The notes beneath the pieces are model-generated. The model was not told where the DNA came from and made no database searches. It worked only from the letters and a program-made list of their open reading frames with translations. A DNA stretch of 64,000 nucleotides from Cyprinodon diabolis (taxonomy: Eukaryota; Chordata; Actinopteri; Cyprinodontiformes; Cyprinodontidae). Location: NCBI GenBank assembly GCA_030533445.1, contig CM060081.1:16271655-16335654 (forward strand), in the 5' to 3' direction. A program made the position numbers and the translations under genes. Of this stretch, positions 38,260-50,856 are shown in pieces. Position 1 is the first letter of the stretch; each line of letters begins with the position of its first letter.

Positions 38260-39560
38260 GCGCAGAACGCAGGCAGTGCGGGGCCGGGGGCTGTGGCAGG
38301 GGTCAGGAGAGTTGGAATAGAATGAAAGGATGTAAAACACAGGCAGCGTCTGACAACATGAGGAGACCTAAGAGGAATGGACCCTTTCCACGGGCTGCAG
38401 TAGTTGGTCGAGCCCGCAGACAAGAACTCTGCTGCAATGCAACTGTATTCTGGCTTTATGGTTTTAGTGCCGAGTTTGTAGTGTGACTTTTGATTTTTTT
38501 TTTTTCTTCTTTTTTTCTGCTCTCTCGCCGCGCTGGACCTGGATTCCTCCAGGGACGAATCAAGGTGTCCGCGAGACACAAAAGTAGTGAATTTGTGCTT
38601 TGATTGATTGTTAAAACAAAACTATCTCCTGCTTTAGTCTGACACTGAAGAGAATGTTTTTATTTAGGGAGGGGAGGGGCACTCACAGACTCTCTCTTTA
38701 ACTCTGTCAACTTGAATTTCCTTAGAACAGAAGCACTGTCATTTTATAAAGTGCCTTTTGTGGTGTGTTTTTGTACCAGACTCCTGCTATCTCAGGATTG
38801 GTTGCTGTTCGCGCAGTACAACGGGGACGCGTTCTGTCGTTTCCCCGTCGCCCCTCCTGCGCTCCTCAAACCAGCCCTGCCCGTCTGTTTCCTCCTCACC
38901 AATTCGCAGAACATGCAAACGGCCCCAGCAGCCTGTCCCAGGAGGGGAAGATGCATCACAGGGCGGACTATCTGGACTACCAGATTTCATAACCCATTGA
39001 ATTAAAAAAGTTGTAAAAGGAGGGTTGGATCCCCTCTTCTGCAAGAGCCTGCTCAGTTCACTAGCATCCCGTCAACACAGCAACATTTTTATACACATCG
39101 GGGTTTTATAATTTATTGGAGAATGCCTGCCTTTCTTCTGTGGACTCACGAGGTTTAGCAGCCTTTGTGTTGAGATGCTTGCCTGCCCCTTGTATGGTTT
39201 TGTGTTGCTAACTCCACGGTGTAAAGCTTAACGTAGGCATGATTCGATTAGTCAGACATCGTTAATCGAGGGGAGCTAAAATGACTCGGAAACAAAGACG
39301 CCTCAGAACGATTCTTCTGGTCGCCTTGAACATTCCTGTTTGGTTTTTTTTCCTGTTTTTTTTTTTTAGACCAACAAAATATTTAAAGGTGCATGCTTTT
39401 TTCTTTGGTTTTTATTTTATTTTTTGTTTTTTTCCTCAAATGTTTTACTCAAAGCACTTGTTACTCTGTGGTGAGAATGTGAAAATAGTCAGCAGAAACT
39501 ATATGAATATACTCTGTATAAAGACACTGAGAAAATAAAAAATACTGTAAAGTACATATT
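38260..39560 (+). other. cdh4: cdh4 3' UTR
   Basis: Transcribed sequence after the TGA, with a GC-richer first kilobase and a U-rich final 200 nt. The only strong poly(A) signal I see is AATAAA at 39534-39539, placing the 3' end near 39555-39560. Several reading frames around 38700-39040 are short, overlapping and not conserved-looking, so I do not call them genes. The exact 3' end is inferred. Confidence 0.75.
39534..39539 (+). terminator. probable cdh4 polyadenylation signal
   Basis: AATAAA is followed within 15 nt by TACTGTAAAGTACATATTT, the likely cleavage region. It lies about 1.27 kb after the stop codon. Transposon relics start immediately downstream, which supports the gene ending here. 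Confidence 0.7.
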
Positions 39561-39574
39561 TTTCAAGTATCAAT

Positions 39575-40950
39575 GATATATAGCAGGGAAAATAAGTATT
39601 AACGCTGGTCAAAAAGATGTCAGTAATTTAATTTATAATGGACACATGAGCTTCAAATTAGTCAAGATGTTGGTAACAAATCAAGCAGTTAAAACATACA
39701 AAGAAAACAAAACAAATTTCCGCTGTAAAAAGCAGAAGCTGTCTTTTTTCCAAGAAAATAAATAGGAAGATCTTGTGTTAGGCAAAAGCAAATAGCTCGG
39801 TTTAGACCTTTTCATGTATTGTTGGTTAAAATGGTTATTGGCTTATCTCTGAACTGATGAATGTTTGGTACATCTACTTAAATAGCCAAACAGTAATAAC
39901 TAGTGTTGCACCGATGCCATTTTTTTGCGCCGATACTGATATTCGATCCCTGGCTGAGCAGTATAGCATCTGTTTGAAATTTATGTGTGTGTATATCTGA
40001 AGAACTGCATACTACTTGGATGTAAAATAATTGCCATCATTGCTTTGTCAAGCTGCTGCCTACCTTTGTGAAGCAGGAAAAATACAAAGTGAGTCCAGTA
40101 GAACCTTTTAGTGCCTATCTGGAATGGGTGACAATAGTTGAATAAACTTTTTGCTCTCAAAAGGGCATCGGTGCCCTTTTTGTTGGTACTCGCCGATACC
40201 GATAGCTGGATCGGGGCCCTGCCCGATACTGGTATTGGTATCGGTGCAACACTAGTAATAACCACACATTCTTCAAGATTGTAAGAAAATAGAATGAAAA
40301 AATAACTAAAAGAGTTGCCCACATGCAAGACACCATTCCGAGATTTATTCCAAAAGACTGCAGAGATGCATTAAATTGTTCTTGACCAAATTTGTAAGTA
40401 ATGCACTTAAATACAGTGGTCTGTAAGTGTTTGCACTGCAAGGTCTCAGTGCTGAACAAAAAGCATGTTCATTTTCCTTTAAAGTTTGCAGCAGAACATT
40501 TAGAGAAGTCCCTAGAGTATAGTCTTGTCAGATAAGACCAAAATGAAACTCTTTTGAGTCTTTTACAACACATTTGTATGAGGAAAATATAGGTGAAATT
40601 ATTATGGTATGAAACTTTCTTTCAGCATTCGGGTTCTTTGTAAAAAATTTAAGAAGAAAAGAAAGTCATTTATTTTTTTTATTTTTTTTTTGTAGAAAGG
40701 CATCCGTCCAAGACACTCTGCCATGATGACTCTCAGCGGGTTTCAGAGAAGAAAAATAATTCTATTGATAGGTCCACACGGATCTACTGTAGTCAGTAAC
40801 TTGACTAGAATCTGTTTTTCTAAAAAGTAAATCAAATAAAAACAAAGAAAATTTCTCCAATTGTTTCAAGACAGAATAATAGGTAGATTCTGAGTAATGC
40901 ATATAAAAAGGTCTTAAAGCAAAAAAAAAAAAAAAAAGAGCTATTTTACA
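39575..40950 (+). mobile_element. Tc1/mariner relic interrupted by a hAT MITE
   Basis: AGCAGGGAAAATAAGTATTA at 39583 and the following GATGT..GGTAACAA..CATACAAAGAAAACAAAACAAAT resemble the end of fish Tc1-like elements. Similar decayed sequence resumes after 40262. The 39901-40254 MITE splits it. No coding capacity remains, and the right border is vague. Confidence 0.45.
39901..40254 (+). mobile_element. hAT-type MITE, 354 bp, perfect target duplication
   Basis: The termini TAGTGTTGCACCGAT (39901) and ATCGGTGCAACACTA (ending 40254) are perfect inverses. GTAATAAC flanks them at 39893-39900 and 40255-40262. The interior near 40050-40080 matches the interior of 12018-12300 in the opposite orientation. 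It is the best-preserved member of this family here. Confidence 0.93.
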
Positions 40951-42359
40951 CTTTCTACGAGTTCTCCAAGATTGACTAATTTGTGCTGGCTTCTTTGTAT
41001 GTGTATATTTCTATTGTAATATCCATTTGAACAGTCTAATTACAGACCTATTTACTTATTATCTATTCCATAATACTTATATTCCCTGCTGTAAAGGTTG
41101 TTGCTCTCCGTCTCGAGCTCCTCAGTGGGCTTCGTTGGCCCGTTCATTTGTAAAAATGTGGATCTTCTGTTGAAAATGCATTTTTTTTCCAAGATGCTTG
41201 TTTTTAAATTTTCTGCTTCAGTTCTGCTAACTTTTTTCATTTCACATCTTTTCTATAAGAAACATGCCCTATCGTCTGCCTCTTACAGACGCTCTCCCTC
41301 GGTTGACTTCTTGCCTTGGGACGACTCATTAGCCATGCCTGCTGATATTATATTATTCAAGGTACTGGAGTTCTTTTATTTATTCATCTCGATACTGGAT
41401 GTGTGCTTCAGGAAATAAACAACACATGTTTTGAAAATGTGCCCACCCCCCCCTTTTTTTTAAAGATTTCCTTCACGCATCACCCTCAGGGTGGGTACTA
41501 AATTATGTATAATGGCCTTGTTTATTCAACACTGGTCATTTCTAATAGTGTTGCTCAAACTTGGATTTCCTGTGAGAATATAAAATCGTCTTTCAATAGT
41601 TTTTCTATTCCCTCTCTTCCTGCAATGCTGGCCACATTATTGACACCTCTGGTAAGGATGTGGAAAATTAATCTTCTGTGGCTGCAGTATAAAATCACAC
41701 TGAAACAAGAAAAAAACAAACTTTGGATCCAATTTGACTACAGGTTTATTGTTGGCAAAAAGAAAACCTGTTTGAAAGTAGTTGCTTTTTAACAAGGTTT
41801 TGGCACTCCACTGTAGACGGTTGTATCTTTCTTGGTTATATTTGAATCATTAAATACATATCTAGCTGAAATTTCATTGCAAAGGTTTAGAAATGGTGAA
41901 GAAAAAGGCCAAAATAACGTTGTATACAGAAATGAGCTAAATTAGAACTGAAAACGTCCATCCCTGGGGGTTTGTTTGAGTTCAGCAAGCTGTGAAGGAA
42001 CATGCTGCTGCTGACTGTTCTGCTCCACAGATTGTTTTGTCTTTTCCAGAATCTAGAAGCAAGAACAGTGTTTGGTTTGGGGTGTCCTTGGTAATATTCT
42101 GGACTTGAGGCAGCATACCTTTTACCAACTTCAATCATTTCTTCCCTTCTCCCAACCACTCTCTGAAGGGTTCTGTATTCAGAGACATGGCAGGCTCCCA
42201 ACCAGACAGAGTTACAGGTGCTCAGGTTGTTCTCTATGGTTCTCCTGTGGAAGGTGGTGAAAACAGAAGACGGACAGATGCCCCTTTTTCACCCAGCGAA
42301 GTAAAATTACTTATTAAATGAGCTTTCTTTGCCAGAACTTCCTCCTGATGATGGGTTAA
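40951..42359. other. intergenic, no gene seen
   Basis: AT-rich sequence with scattered short frames on both strands. The frames have no shared domain, no splice context and no codon pattern like the neighbouring exons. Parts (about 41470-41790) look like decayed transposon sequence but I cannot place them. Confidence 0.5.
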
Positions 42360-42960
42360 GGTCAGGGTGTCAGTTATATACCTTCCTCAGAAGCTCTGAG
42401 GTGCTGACCCTCTCCACTGCTGCACTTTCAATTAGAATACGTGTGTGACAGAGATTGCTTCTCATGAAGTGAACAATGATCTTCTTGATCTTTTTAACAT
42501 TCAGGTATGAGGCTGCTTGTTTTGCACCTCCTCTCTGTAGGGCGTCTCATCATCACCTTAAATAAAATCCACTACTGTTTTCCACAAATCTTACAAAGTA
42601 GTTTGCAGCAGACCTGAGAGAGCAACCATGTGTCATCAGGGTGAACAGTAGTGGGCCGCGGAAACAGCCTTGAGGGAACCAGGTGCTCAGACAGAGGAGA
42701 TTGGAGGAGTTCTAGTCTGACTATGTCAAGGATGTCAAGGGCTGCCGATGCTAAAGGCTGGACAACGAATGCTAAGATGAAGTTCAGGATAGTATTTGTG
42801 TCTGAGTTCTCTTTTCTCCCTGATGTTGCAAGCACAGGTGAATGACAGATAGGATGGGATGATTCCTTTATAAAGTGGATCACTTTCTGAATTTCTACAC
42901 ATGCACTCCTCACTGACGTGCAGAAAGCAGCAGATGACCAAGAAACTAACACAAAAAATA
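42360..42960 (-). pseudogene. non-LTR retrotransposon (LINE) reverse-transcriptase fragment, decayed
   Basis: Read on the - strand, about 42677 to 42555 encodes FPQGCFRGPLLFTLMTHGCS and then NYFVRF. This matches the PQGxxxSPLLFTL block that precedes the catalytic FADD motif in fish LINE reverse transcriptases. The catalytic FADDT has decayed to FVENS, and stops or frame changes surround it. Flanking text near 42470-42520 (CTTGATCTTTTTAACATTCAGG on the + strand) also fits the inverted LINE body. It is an old, 5'-truncated, inactive copy. Confidence 0.65.
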
Positions 42961-44689
42961 ATTAGATATAGATTTTTTAAAGTTATATTCAAACCCTAAT
43001 AAGTTCAAGGACGATGAGCTTGGAAATGCTGCCACTTTATTATCTCCTTGCATCTTTATACACAACAGAGTTTAAAGGTAGAAGACTATGAATTCATCTA
43101 ACCCAGCCTCATGATAAACCAAGGATTTGCACTGGTTTCATGAATGTTTTTTTTCATCAGTGCACTGCAGCTGTAAAGCTCACTAAGTTGATCTGCAGTG
43201 TTTGCAATGTTAATGCATTTAATGAGAAACGTGAAATACGACCTTAAGTATTGCAACAACTAAAATACCCGTAAAGGCATTGCTTCACTTAGCATATAAG
43301 CTTTTTATAGCAACAATTACCAAGACCTGTTATTACTGGTTGTGACAGTAGAAAACATTGAAAACTATCCAAAAAAAAGATGAACTGAGCAGATATTTTA
43401 TATCCCCTTTCACCAGATAAAACACACTTTATACCCTCCAACCATCTCCACATCCTCCAATCAGCGGGCTGCTGTGCTTTGCAGCCGAAGTGGGTGGCCA
43501 TGCATTCTATCAACATTTCTAAGGCTTTTGAAAGAGAAACAGGCCCAAAGCGTCACACATCCTCCACAATAATTAATAGTGGGCTGGAGGTGCTCTGTTC
43601 ACATAGTTATTCTTTTTTTTTTTTTTCCGCCAGAATCACCTGCAGTGTTTAGTTATTAAAAAGAAAAATCATGAGCTCAAGGACATTTGCTCACTCGTGC
43701 ATATTTATCCTTTTTTTTGTGTATTTTTTTTTTCATTTTATGTTTATTTCTTATCTTCGTAAACACTTGAGTTATTCTGTTGCTGTTTCTTTTGTTTAGT
43801 TGTTTAGCTCTTTGCACTCTTGGTACCAACTTGTTTTGCTTAGATTTTGATCCTTCCATGGCTGCTCCTGTCATATCCTCTACCTTTAGTTTTCACTGTT
43901 GCCTTCTCCGGTGCCAGGTCTCAGTGTAACTACAGGTACCTGTTTCCTAACCTAGTTATCACACCTCAGTCTTTACAGTTATTTGTCAGATTTTACCATC
44001 TAAATGTCTCACCAGAAATTTTCAAGCTAGTGTTTCTCTGCCCCGATCTAATTTCCTACAGTTCAAGTTATTATAGCCATAACAGTTGCAAAACAACATA
44101 TGTAACAGTATGAATTAGGAATGCAAAATCATTCAAAGTTCATATTGTGTGAGAATACAGACCAGCAATCACATTTGGCCATTTAGTGTACTTACAAAAT
44201 GTGACAGGGTGTAATGGTGCACAGAATCTGCTTCAGTTGTTCATGTTAAGGCTTATTCAACAACGGGGTTAAGCTACCTTTACTTTTATAAGGCTTGTTT
44301 GGCTGTTGCACCTGTGTATTATTAAAAAAAAATCAGTTTGTGATTATGCTGCCTCAATAAAAGACAATTTAATTTTAAAACATTTAAACATATACTCAGT
44401 GGTGGAACAAAAATAACAAAGTCTTTGTTAGATTTTGAAGATCAACAATTTAATACTCTAAACTTGCTTGCTTTTCCTCTCTCTCTAATTTCCTGGTGCA
44501 GTAGTTATACTTTCTTTTTTATTTTTCATTGTCTAATAACATATTTAGAAAAGGAACAGACTCCCTTTGGGAATCATGCTCTTCATCCTTGACTCCTTTG
44601 TTTGGATGTAGCTTAATTTTCTAACGAAACACCTTTTATTGGTGCTTTTACTGCATCGCTGAGGGAGGGCCGGCGGCGCACTGCAGGCA
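42961..44689. other. intergenic, no gene seen
   Basis: AT-rich DNA with short frames only. I see no exon, RNA gene or clear repeat. Confidence 0.5.
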
Positions 44690-44890
44690 TGCAGGTCAGG
44701 AAGTGTGCTTGTGTCCGTTCCTGTGATTTCAATTAGTCAGCTGAAACGCCCCAAAAAACCCGCTGGGGACTTAAAGGGATTTAATCCTCTCCGGCTGTGT
44801 GTCTATCAATTAGCCACACCATTAATCCCCACAGCGTAATCTCATTAGATAGAACGCCTTTAATGAGACACCCGGAGAGAAAGCAGCAAA
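44690..44890. promoter_or_regulatory. candidate conserved non-coding element
   Basis: An island of higher complexity in AT-rich intergenic DNA. It has clustered homeodomain-type cores (TTCAATTAGTCAG, ATCAATTAGCCAC, CCATTAATCCCC, TCATTAGA, TTTAATGAG) over about 150 bp. The spacing and low simple-sequence content resemble vertebrate developmental enhancers. No alignment was possible, so this is inference. Confidence 0.35.
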
Positions 44891-46838
44891 GGAAGGCAGG
44901 AAGACGGAGAGAGGGAGAAAAGGGAGGCTGTGGCTTGATGCAGGTATAGGCCGTGTGGAGAGGTGATTAGTGGGATGGGGGAGAGGGGTCAGCAGGGGAA
45001 GGCAGAAGCGAACACAGCAGGAGCAATGCATAACATTTAGAGAGTGCTTTGGAGAAAAAGTTCACACAGAGGAAGGACACAGATATTTCTATGTCCGCTG
45101 AGGGTAGAGACCTGAACAATGAAAAGGGTAAAAAGGAAGGCAGGTGTGAACAGGATCGAATGAAAAAACAGGGAGTTGTTAATGAGGGGGTAATATAATT
45201 CCCTGAGTGTCCCGGTGATGAGTAATAAACCTAACTTAACTTTTATGGTAGTAAAATAATGAACTCTGCTGCAGAATTGTGGACCTGTGTTAATAGGAGC
45301 ACCATCAGTGGAGGTTGGATCCACGGCTCTGAAATTATAATCAAACCGGTAGGAAGTCATTTCAGTCATAAGCTGTCAGCAGAAAAGAATATTAAATTCA
45401 AGGACGGGCAATCTTTGATAGGCTTAGGTGAAAAATCCTTTCCTCATGGCAGAAAGGAAACTGAAGTTACCCTCCCCATCTTGATAAAATGCGTATCCTG
45501 ATGGAGAGCTTTGCTGCTGGCTTGAAGCCAGCTCCTTGCTTGTTGTAAATAAAGTTCTCTTCTTCAAACATGTCCTAGCCTGGCCTCTTTTTCCCCCCAT
45601 TTCCTCTACATAACACTTCTCCCTCTCCTGGGTTGATGTTTGGAACAGTTCAATTTGAAATACACCAGGGCTGTGATATTTGGTGGGACGCTTGCCTCCT
45701 GGTCAACTGTTGGTGGTTTTAGTGTTTATGTTGTTATTCCACAGACCAACAGCCTGGACAGACAGGCTCTGCTGGCTGCTTTCCTCTTTTTTTTTTTTTG
45801 CTGACACTGCTCTCAGCCTTCTGCTATTTCGGGAGTCTGTCTACAATGAGATCAAAGCACTAGGGTGGATTTCATGTCCCTCCTGGAGAAAATATCTGCA
45901 GCTTGACAAATAGTTATATGTGATGTGGACACCTGATGCAGTGGAGATAATCTGTTCCCTAAACATGTTAGGGTATCAGTTATATTACATTTTTTTTATG
46001 TTAAAACTGTACATTTCAATATATTTGAGTGGGTTTTATGTGACAAACTCAAAGTGGTGCATGCTTTAAGGGGACCTTTTAAGCTACCTCATCATAGTAA
46101 CTCAACAACAGCAGTGATAAACGATGCAATAATGACAAAGAATATAGCAATGTAACATATCAAATTAAACTCCAGAATCTAGGCTATAAGCCAGCACAAA
46201 TCGTTTTAAAATGTACAAAACGAAACTGAAGTTATAGCAACATGAGTTAAAATATTTAAAACATAAATACTATGCACAATAGCAACCTACAAACATTTCT
46301 GTCTCCACAGCCCCAACCCTGCATAGATCCAGCACGAAATATATATTAAATAACTCCTCATAAATGAGTTATGTTTCTCCTTTTCGTCTTCACCAAAGCA
46401 TTGCAGAGATACAACCCAATAAACAGCAACAGATGAAACCACTTAGCCAGAAATCAGTGTAAGAAATATTTCTTAGCTTTCCTGTTTCTCCATGAAAACT
46501 ATAATTTATAGAGTAATCTCTATCGTAGTACAAAAACACTTTGGGTGTAACCACATGCCTTTAGGACCAAGAAGAAGCCTTTATAAGGCACCAATCCAGG
46601 TGCCTGACCATGCTTTGGGCTGCCTCTGCTTTGCTGAAACTACTATCAATGTTATCCTCCTGGTTTTAGATACATTCTACCGGTTCTAAGGTTTTGATTG
46701 GTTTGTCATTCACCAAAATCAACCAATCCGTTGCAGTGTTATGGTCCTGTGTAACCACACAGAGCCAAGTACCGTAAAACTATGAAAGCACCAAGTAGAC
46801 AGAAAAAAGTAGAAGGTGCAAAAATTACTGTGAAGCTG

Positions 46839-46840
<2 letters not shown>

Positions 46841-46875
<35 letters not shown>
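46841..46875. repeat. (TTA)n microsatellite
   Basis: About eleven TTA/ATT units between cdh4 and taf4. Confidence 0.9.
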
Positions 46876-48612
46876 ATATTAAAAAACTGGGGGAAAAGCA
46901 GGTCAAAGAACTGTTTTAGTGTTTTCTATATGTTATTCATAAATTCAGATTGTTTAGAGTAAGTTAATCTGGTCAGTTTTTATTGGAAATTCAGCTGCTC
47001 AGCAGGTTTTTGGTTTGTAAGGAATAGGGTTTCCCTTTTCTTCAAAAATAGCACATTGTGGGGGGCAGCTAGTCCTTGTGTTGCCCGATGCCAGGACCCC
47101 ACGAGGGGATTTGGTGTTCTAGGGTAATGGGTCGTGTTTAGTACAAAGGTGTGAATTCAGTTTAGGTTGGGGTTAGGGTTAGTTATGAAGCCATAATGGA
47201 AGTCAATGGAAAGGCCCAGCAAAGATTGAGAGACATGTTTGTGCGTGGTTAAATTTTTAATTATTTGTCCAAAATCTTTGGATTGAATTCTACTTATAAC
47301 AAAACAAAATAACAAAATCTAAAGCTTTCTACATGAGAAAATGAAGATAGTGCCAACTGTGATGTTTAAAGTGTTTGGGGTTTTTTTGGTAAGATTTTTT
47401 TACATTTTGATTGATTGATGGATTGACTTTATTGATCTCACAGTGGAGAGATTTACATAAATGTATTTCTTGTGTGTCATCTTCATTTACTCTTTATCAG
47501 TAGCATATGTACTAACATTTACAGATGTGCATAAATCTAACAAGTATTTTCTTTAATTTTAGACCATTTTATTTCTATTTTTTTTATTGACCTTGTGTTT
47601 GCAGTGATACACTCATTTTAATTGGAGCGTGTAATTTCAAGGAAAATGGGCTTAGGGTTCCTGAGGTGGAAGGAAATTAATTTTTGAAAGTTAGATATTC
47701 TTTTACAAATATTTACTGTGATTTCCCTACTTTTTTAAGAGTCTGTAAAGCCATATGTTCTGTGAAGACTCCAAAAAAACGAAGGAAACCAAAGGAACAC
47801 AGCAGACAGGGCAGTGTAGAAGTATAAAACAATGTTCGAGTTTAAAACCACATTCCAAGCTTTAGATCACTCATAAAGTGCTCATCAATCAAAATGCTAA
47901 AAAAGTGCAGCGCAACCGTTATCTTAACCAAGTAGCGGGGGTTCATTTTGCAGAGGTAATCCTCTATAAAGCAGAGCTCAAGGCACATTACACATCAGTG
48001 GGTTATACATAAATAAAAATGTGACTTGAAATGCTGTTCAATGAGACTTTTTCACATGCTGCTTTTGCATTAAAGATGGATGTAGCCACTATGTCTGCAA
48101 CATGAAACAAATCAAAAAAGGCTTATATGTATAAAGCCAGTCACCAGCCAAATGTCTTTAAAAAATAGTCTACATCTTATTCATGAACCATTGGTGTGCT
48201 GTCCTCACCCTGAGTTTTCCAATTTTTCAGCAAGCTAGACAGCCAGACAACGACGCTCCAATAACCAAACTTCTTTCTCTTTTCAGTTGTTTATTGAAGA
48301 GTGGCCTCTGACCACCACCATCACTTTAGCCATTGTAAACTGTAACATACAAACATTACAAAGTCAATCACTCTTGCTGCAAGTTAAATAAAACAGGTTC
48401 AATAAATAACTCTAGTGTACAATTATTCACTTCAGTTACATAAAGACAAGAAACAGTTGTTTTCACAAATAAACAGTACTTACGAACAAATCTTGTCTGA
48501 AACACAACGTGAAAGATATCAATCAGCTCATTTCCCAAATTGTTTGGTGCTGCATTCCACCATCTTGGATCTACACCTTCCTCTAACGTCACCAAATAAT
48601 ACAGTGAATTAT

Positions 48613-48626
48613 CCAGCAGGGGGCGC
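48613..48626 (+). promoter_or_regulatory. CTCF-type motif, + orientation
   Basis: CCAGCAGGGGGCGC fits the CTCF core consensus CCASYAGRKGGCRC at every position and continues CCTA as in strong sites. It lies between the two convergent genes. A second motif in the opposite orientation is at 50844-50856. Occupancy is unknown. Confidence 0.55.
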
Positions 48627-49169
48627 CCTAGTGCGCTTTTCAACCAAAGAGGCAGCACAATTGGAATAGGACTGGAAAATTCACTACATATATATATATT
48701 GCATTTGCATATATATATATATATATATTTATATATATGCAATGCCTTTATATACTGAAAGGCTTTGCATTGTTAATAATTTTATAATCTTAGCGACATC
48801 TAATATTATTTACATACGTTTAGCATGGTATAACCAGGATACAAACACATGTTTCTGTTTGTATTTGTCAGACTAAATTATTCATGGAGCTAAGACTAAA
48901 TGCAGGAAATCAACATGTGTCCGTTTTTGTAGTGTTCATTACCATAAATCTGCCAGCCAATGGAGGGAACCTGCAATTAACATCACAACGACAGTTGGAG
49001 GCAGCTCGGACAGCTTTGCAAAGTTGGTAAAGACCTCCATCGGTATTCTGAAAACCGTGTATTATATGTTCGACTTCCCAATTAGGCTCTACATTATGTC
49101 TGCCTAATATATGCATTCAGATTGAAAATTGTTGTTGTCGGTTTTTGCAAGTATAAATGTGATTAAATG

Positions 49170-49800
49170 CTCAATGTTTTCAGGAGGAATAATGTCAAAT
49201 GCAAGCTGCAGAACATACTGAGTTTGGACCACTTAGTGCACAACACATTTTGGTCTCTGACCTTGAATCATCCAACAGACGACTTTGTAAGAGGAGATGC
49301 TCTTGTCCTTTGGGCTGACACTGTGTGCTGTTTGGTCTGAATTAGCTCCATTAAAGAGGCCAACAGGCAATTAACCCCAGTATCAATACCTCACAGGTTC
49401 AGTGGCGCTTACAAACCCATTTCAGCAGCCGGTCATAAACACCAGCCTTATTATAGCATCTCGGGGCCAGAGCAGTGTGCTCCGGTCAGCCTCATAACAA
49501 AAGAGTCCTGAAGTCAACATTAACCCAGGTGGGAAACAGGCCAGAGACGAACAAGAAATGGAGTCGTGAGGATGCAGGAGCTAATGAACTGTTGCTACAT
49601 TTTATATTTCAGCGTTTAATTATGTTGGCGGGCTCCAAATGATTTCATTCAATTTCATTCAGGAATAAAAGCGGTTCCAGGCTGCTGGATTTGTGCATCC
49701 TAATGGAAGATAAAGTGCACTGACTGAATCACATTGTGCCACATCAGTTCACCTCGATCACATCCTGCAGTCCCTTCAAGCAGAGTTTTATTCATAAACC
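49170..49800. promoter_or_regulatory. candidate conserved non-coding block
   Basis: About 600 bp of repeat-free, balanced-composition sequence with motifs such as GAATTAGCTCCATTAA, GGCAATTAACCCC and GCGTTTAATTATG, and no open frame. It stands out against the surrounding AT-rich repeats. It may be a long-range enhancer of either flanking gene; this is inference. Confidence 0.35.
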
Positions 49801-50843
49801 CCCAACTTAATCAACATTATGCAAGGAGGTGTTGGAAGAGCTAAAACAATTTACAGACTACCAATGCATTTGTCTCACAGCATGAATACAATGGGGGCCT
49901 GGAATTGATTTATTTATTTTTATTCCCTGGATGCAAAGATAACATCACAATAAAATAGGCTCTAAATTTCAGTATTTAGAAAGCTATAGGGATTCTAACG
50001 TAATCAGAGTTAAAGTACAAGCTGCAACAAGATTCCCTGGGAGAGTGAATAGAGAAAGCTTGTGTTAGATTAGAATTTTCTCATGGAAGTGCAGCAGGCA
50101 CACCCCGCTGAGATAAACTATCATATCAGTCAAATCCCATCTCAGAATCTGACAAAATTGACAACTGTGGAGAACAGATTAGCACACACACACACACACA
50201 CTCCCACTTGAACTCGCATGACACTCATTAATGATCTCACCCTGGGGTGAAAGCCGAAACAGCAACACAGAGTGTGAGACGTTAATAAAAGCCTTTTTGT
50301 AATAAATGTCATAGAGGGAGGCAGGGGGGGATGTCACTCGTCTCTTCTTCCCTCTGGCAGGCTCAGGGTGTTTACCCAACACCCTCAGGTGCAGCGACTG
50401 AGGCGTCGCTAAGCAACCGCACCATCCCTGGCGCTGCTTTGCCTCTGGCACTCAAGTGGGAGCTTATGTGGACTTAACTCGGAAAGAGCAGTAGGGCTGA
50501 GGAGTGGAAGGGAGGATTACAAGGAAAAATATTGGATTGGGCTGAGACACAAGGGCCGAGGCCTTACCTGAGTCCCTGCTGCCATCAAACAGAGACACAG
50601 TGAGAGGCCGTCAGGCCTCACTGAGGATGTTCCCACAACTGAGAGAGCCTGATGTAACTTTCCTCCAGGAACATGGTGTTTCTGGATTGATAATTTACAA
50701 CACAGGTGGACGATATAAAACACAAAGCAGACTGCTTGCTTGATGAAGAGATGGAAATGAAAGTGTTGATTGTTATTATAACCAAATGTTTAAAAGAAAG
50801 ATTCTATGGGCAACAGATCGACTGAATAAAGGGAATGAAATAC

Positions 50844-50856
50844 TGCCATCTAGTGG
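50844..50856 (-). promoter_or_regulatory. CTCF-type motif, - orientation
   Basis: On the - strand it reads CCACTAGATGGCA, matching CCASYAGRKGGCR. With the + motif at 48613 it forms a convergent pair 2.2 kb apart in the intergenic region. It sits inside the imperfect palindrome CTGCCATCTAGTGGCAG, so a chance or repeat origin is possible. Confidence 0.4.

Noticed and set aside
38712..39044. Several overlapping frames in the cdh4 3' UTR
   Set aside because: They sit in four phases over the same GC-rich UTR segment; none shows coding bias or homology.
47165..47185. Telomere-like GGGTTAGGGTTAG
   Set aside because: Only two hexamers, not an array; no evidence for an internal telomeric site.
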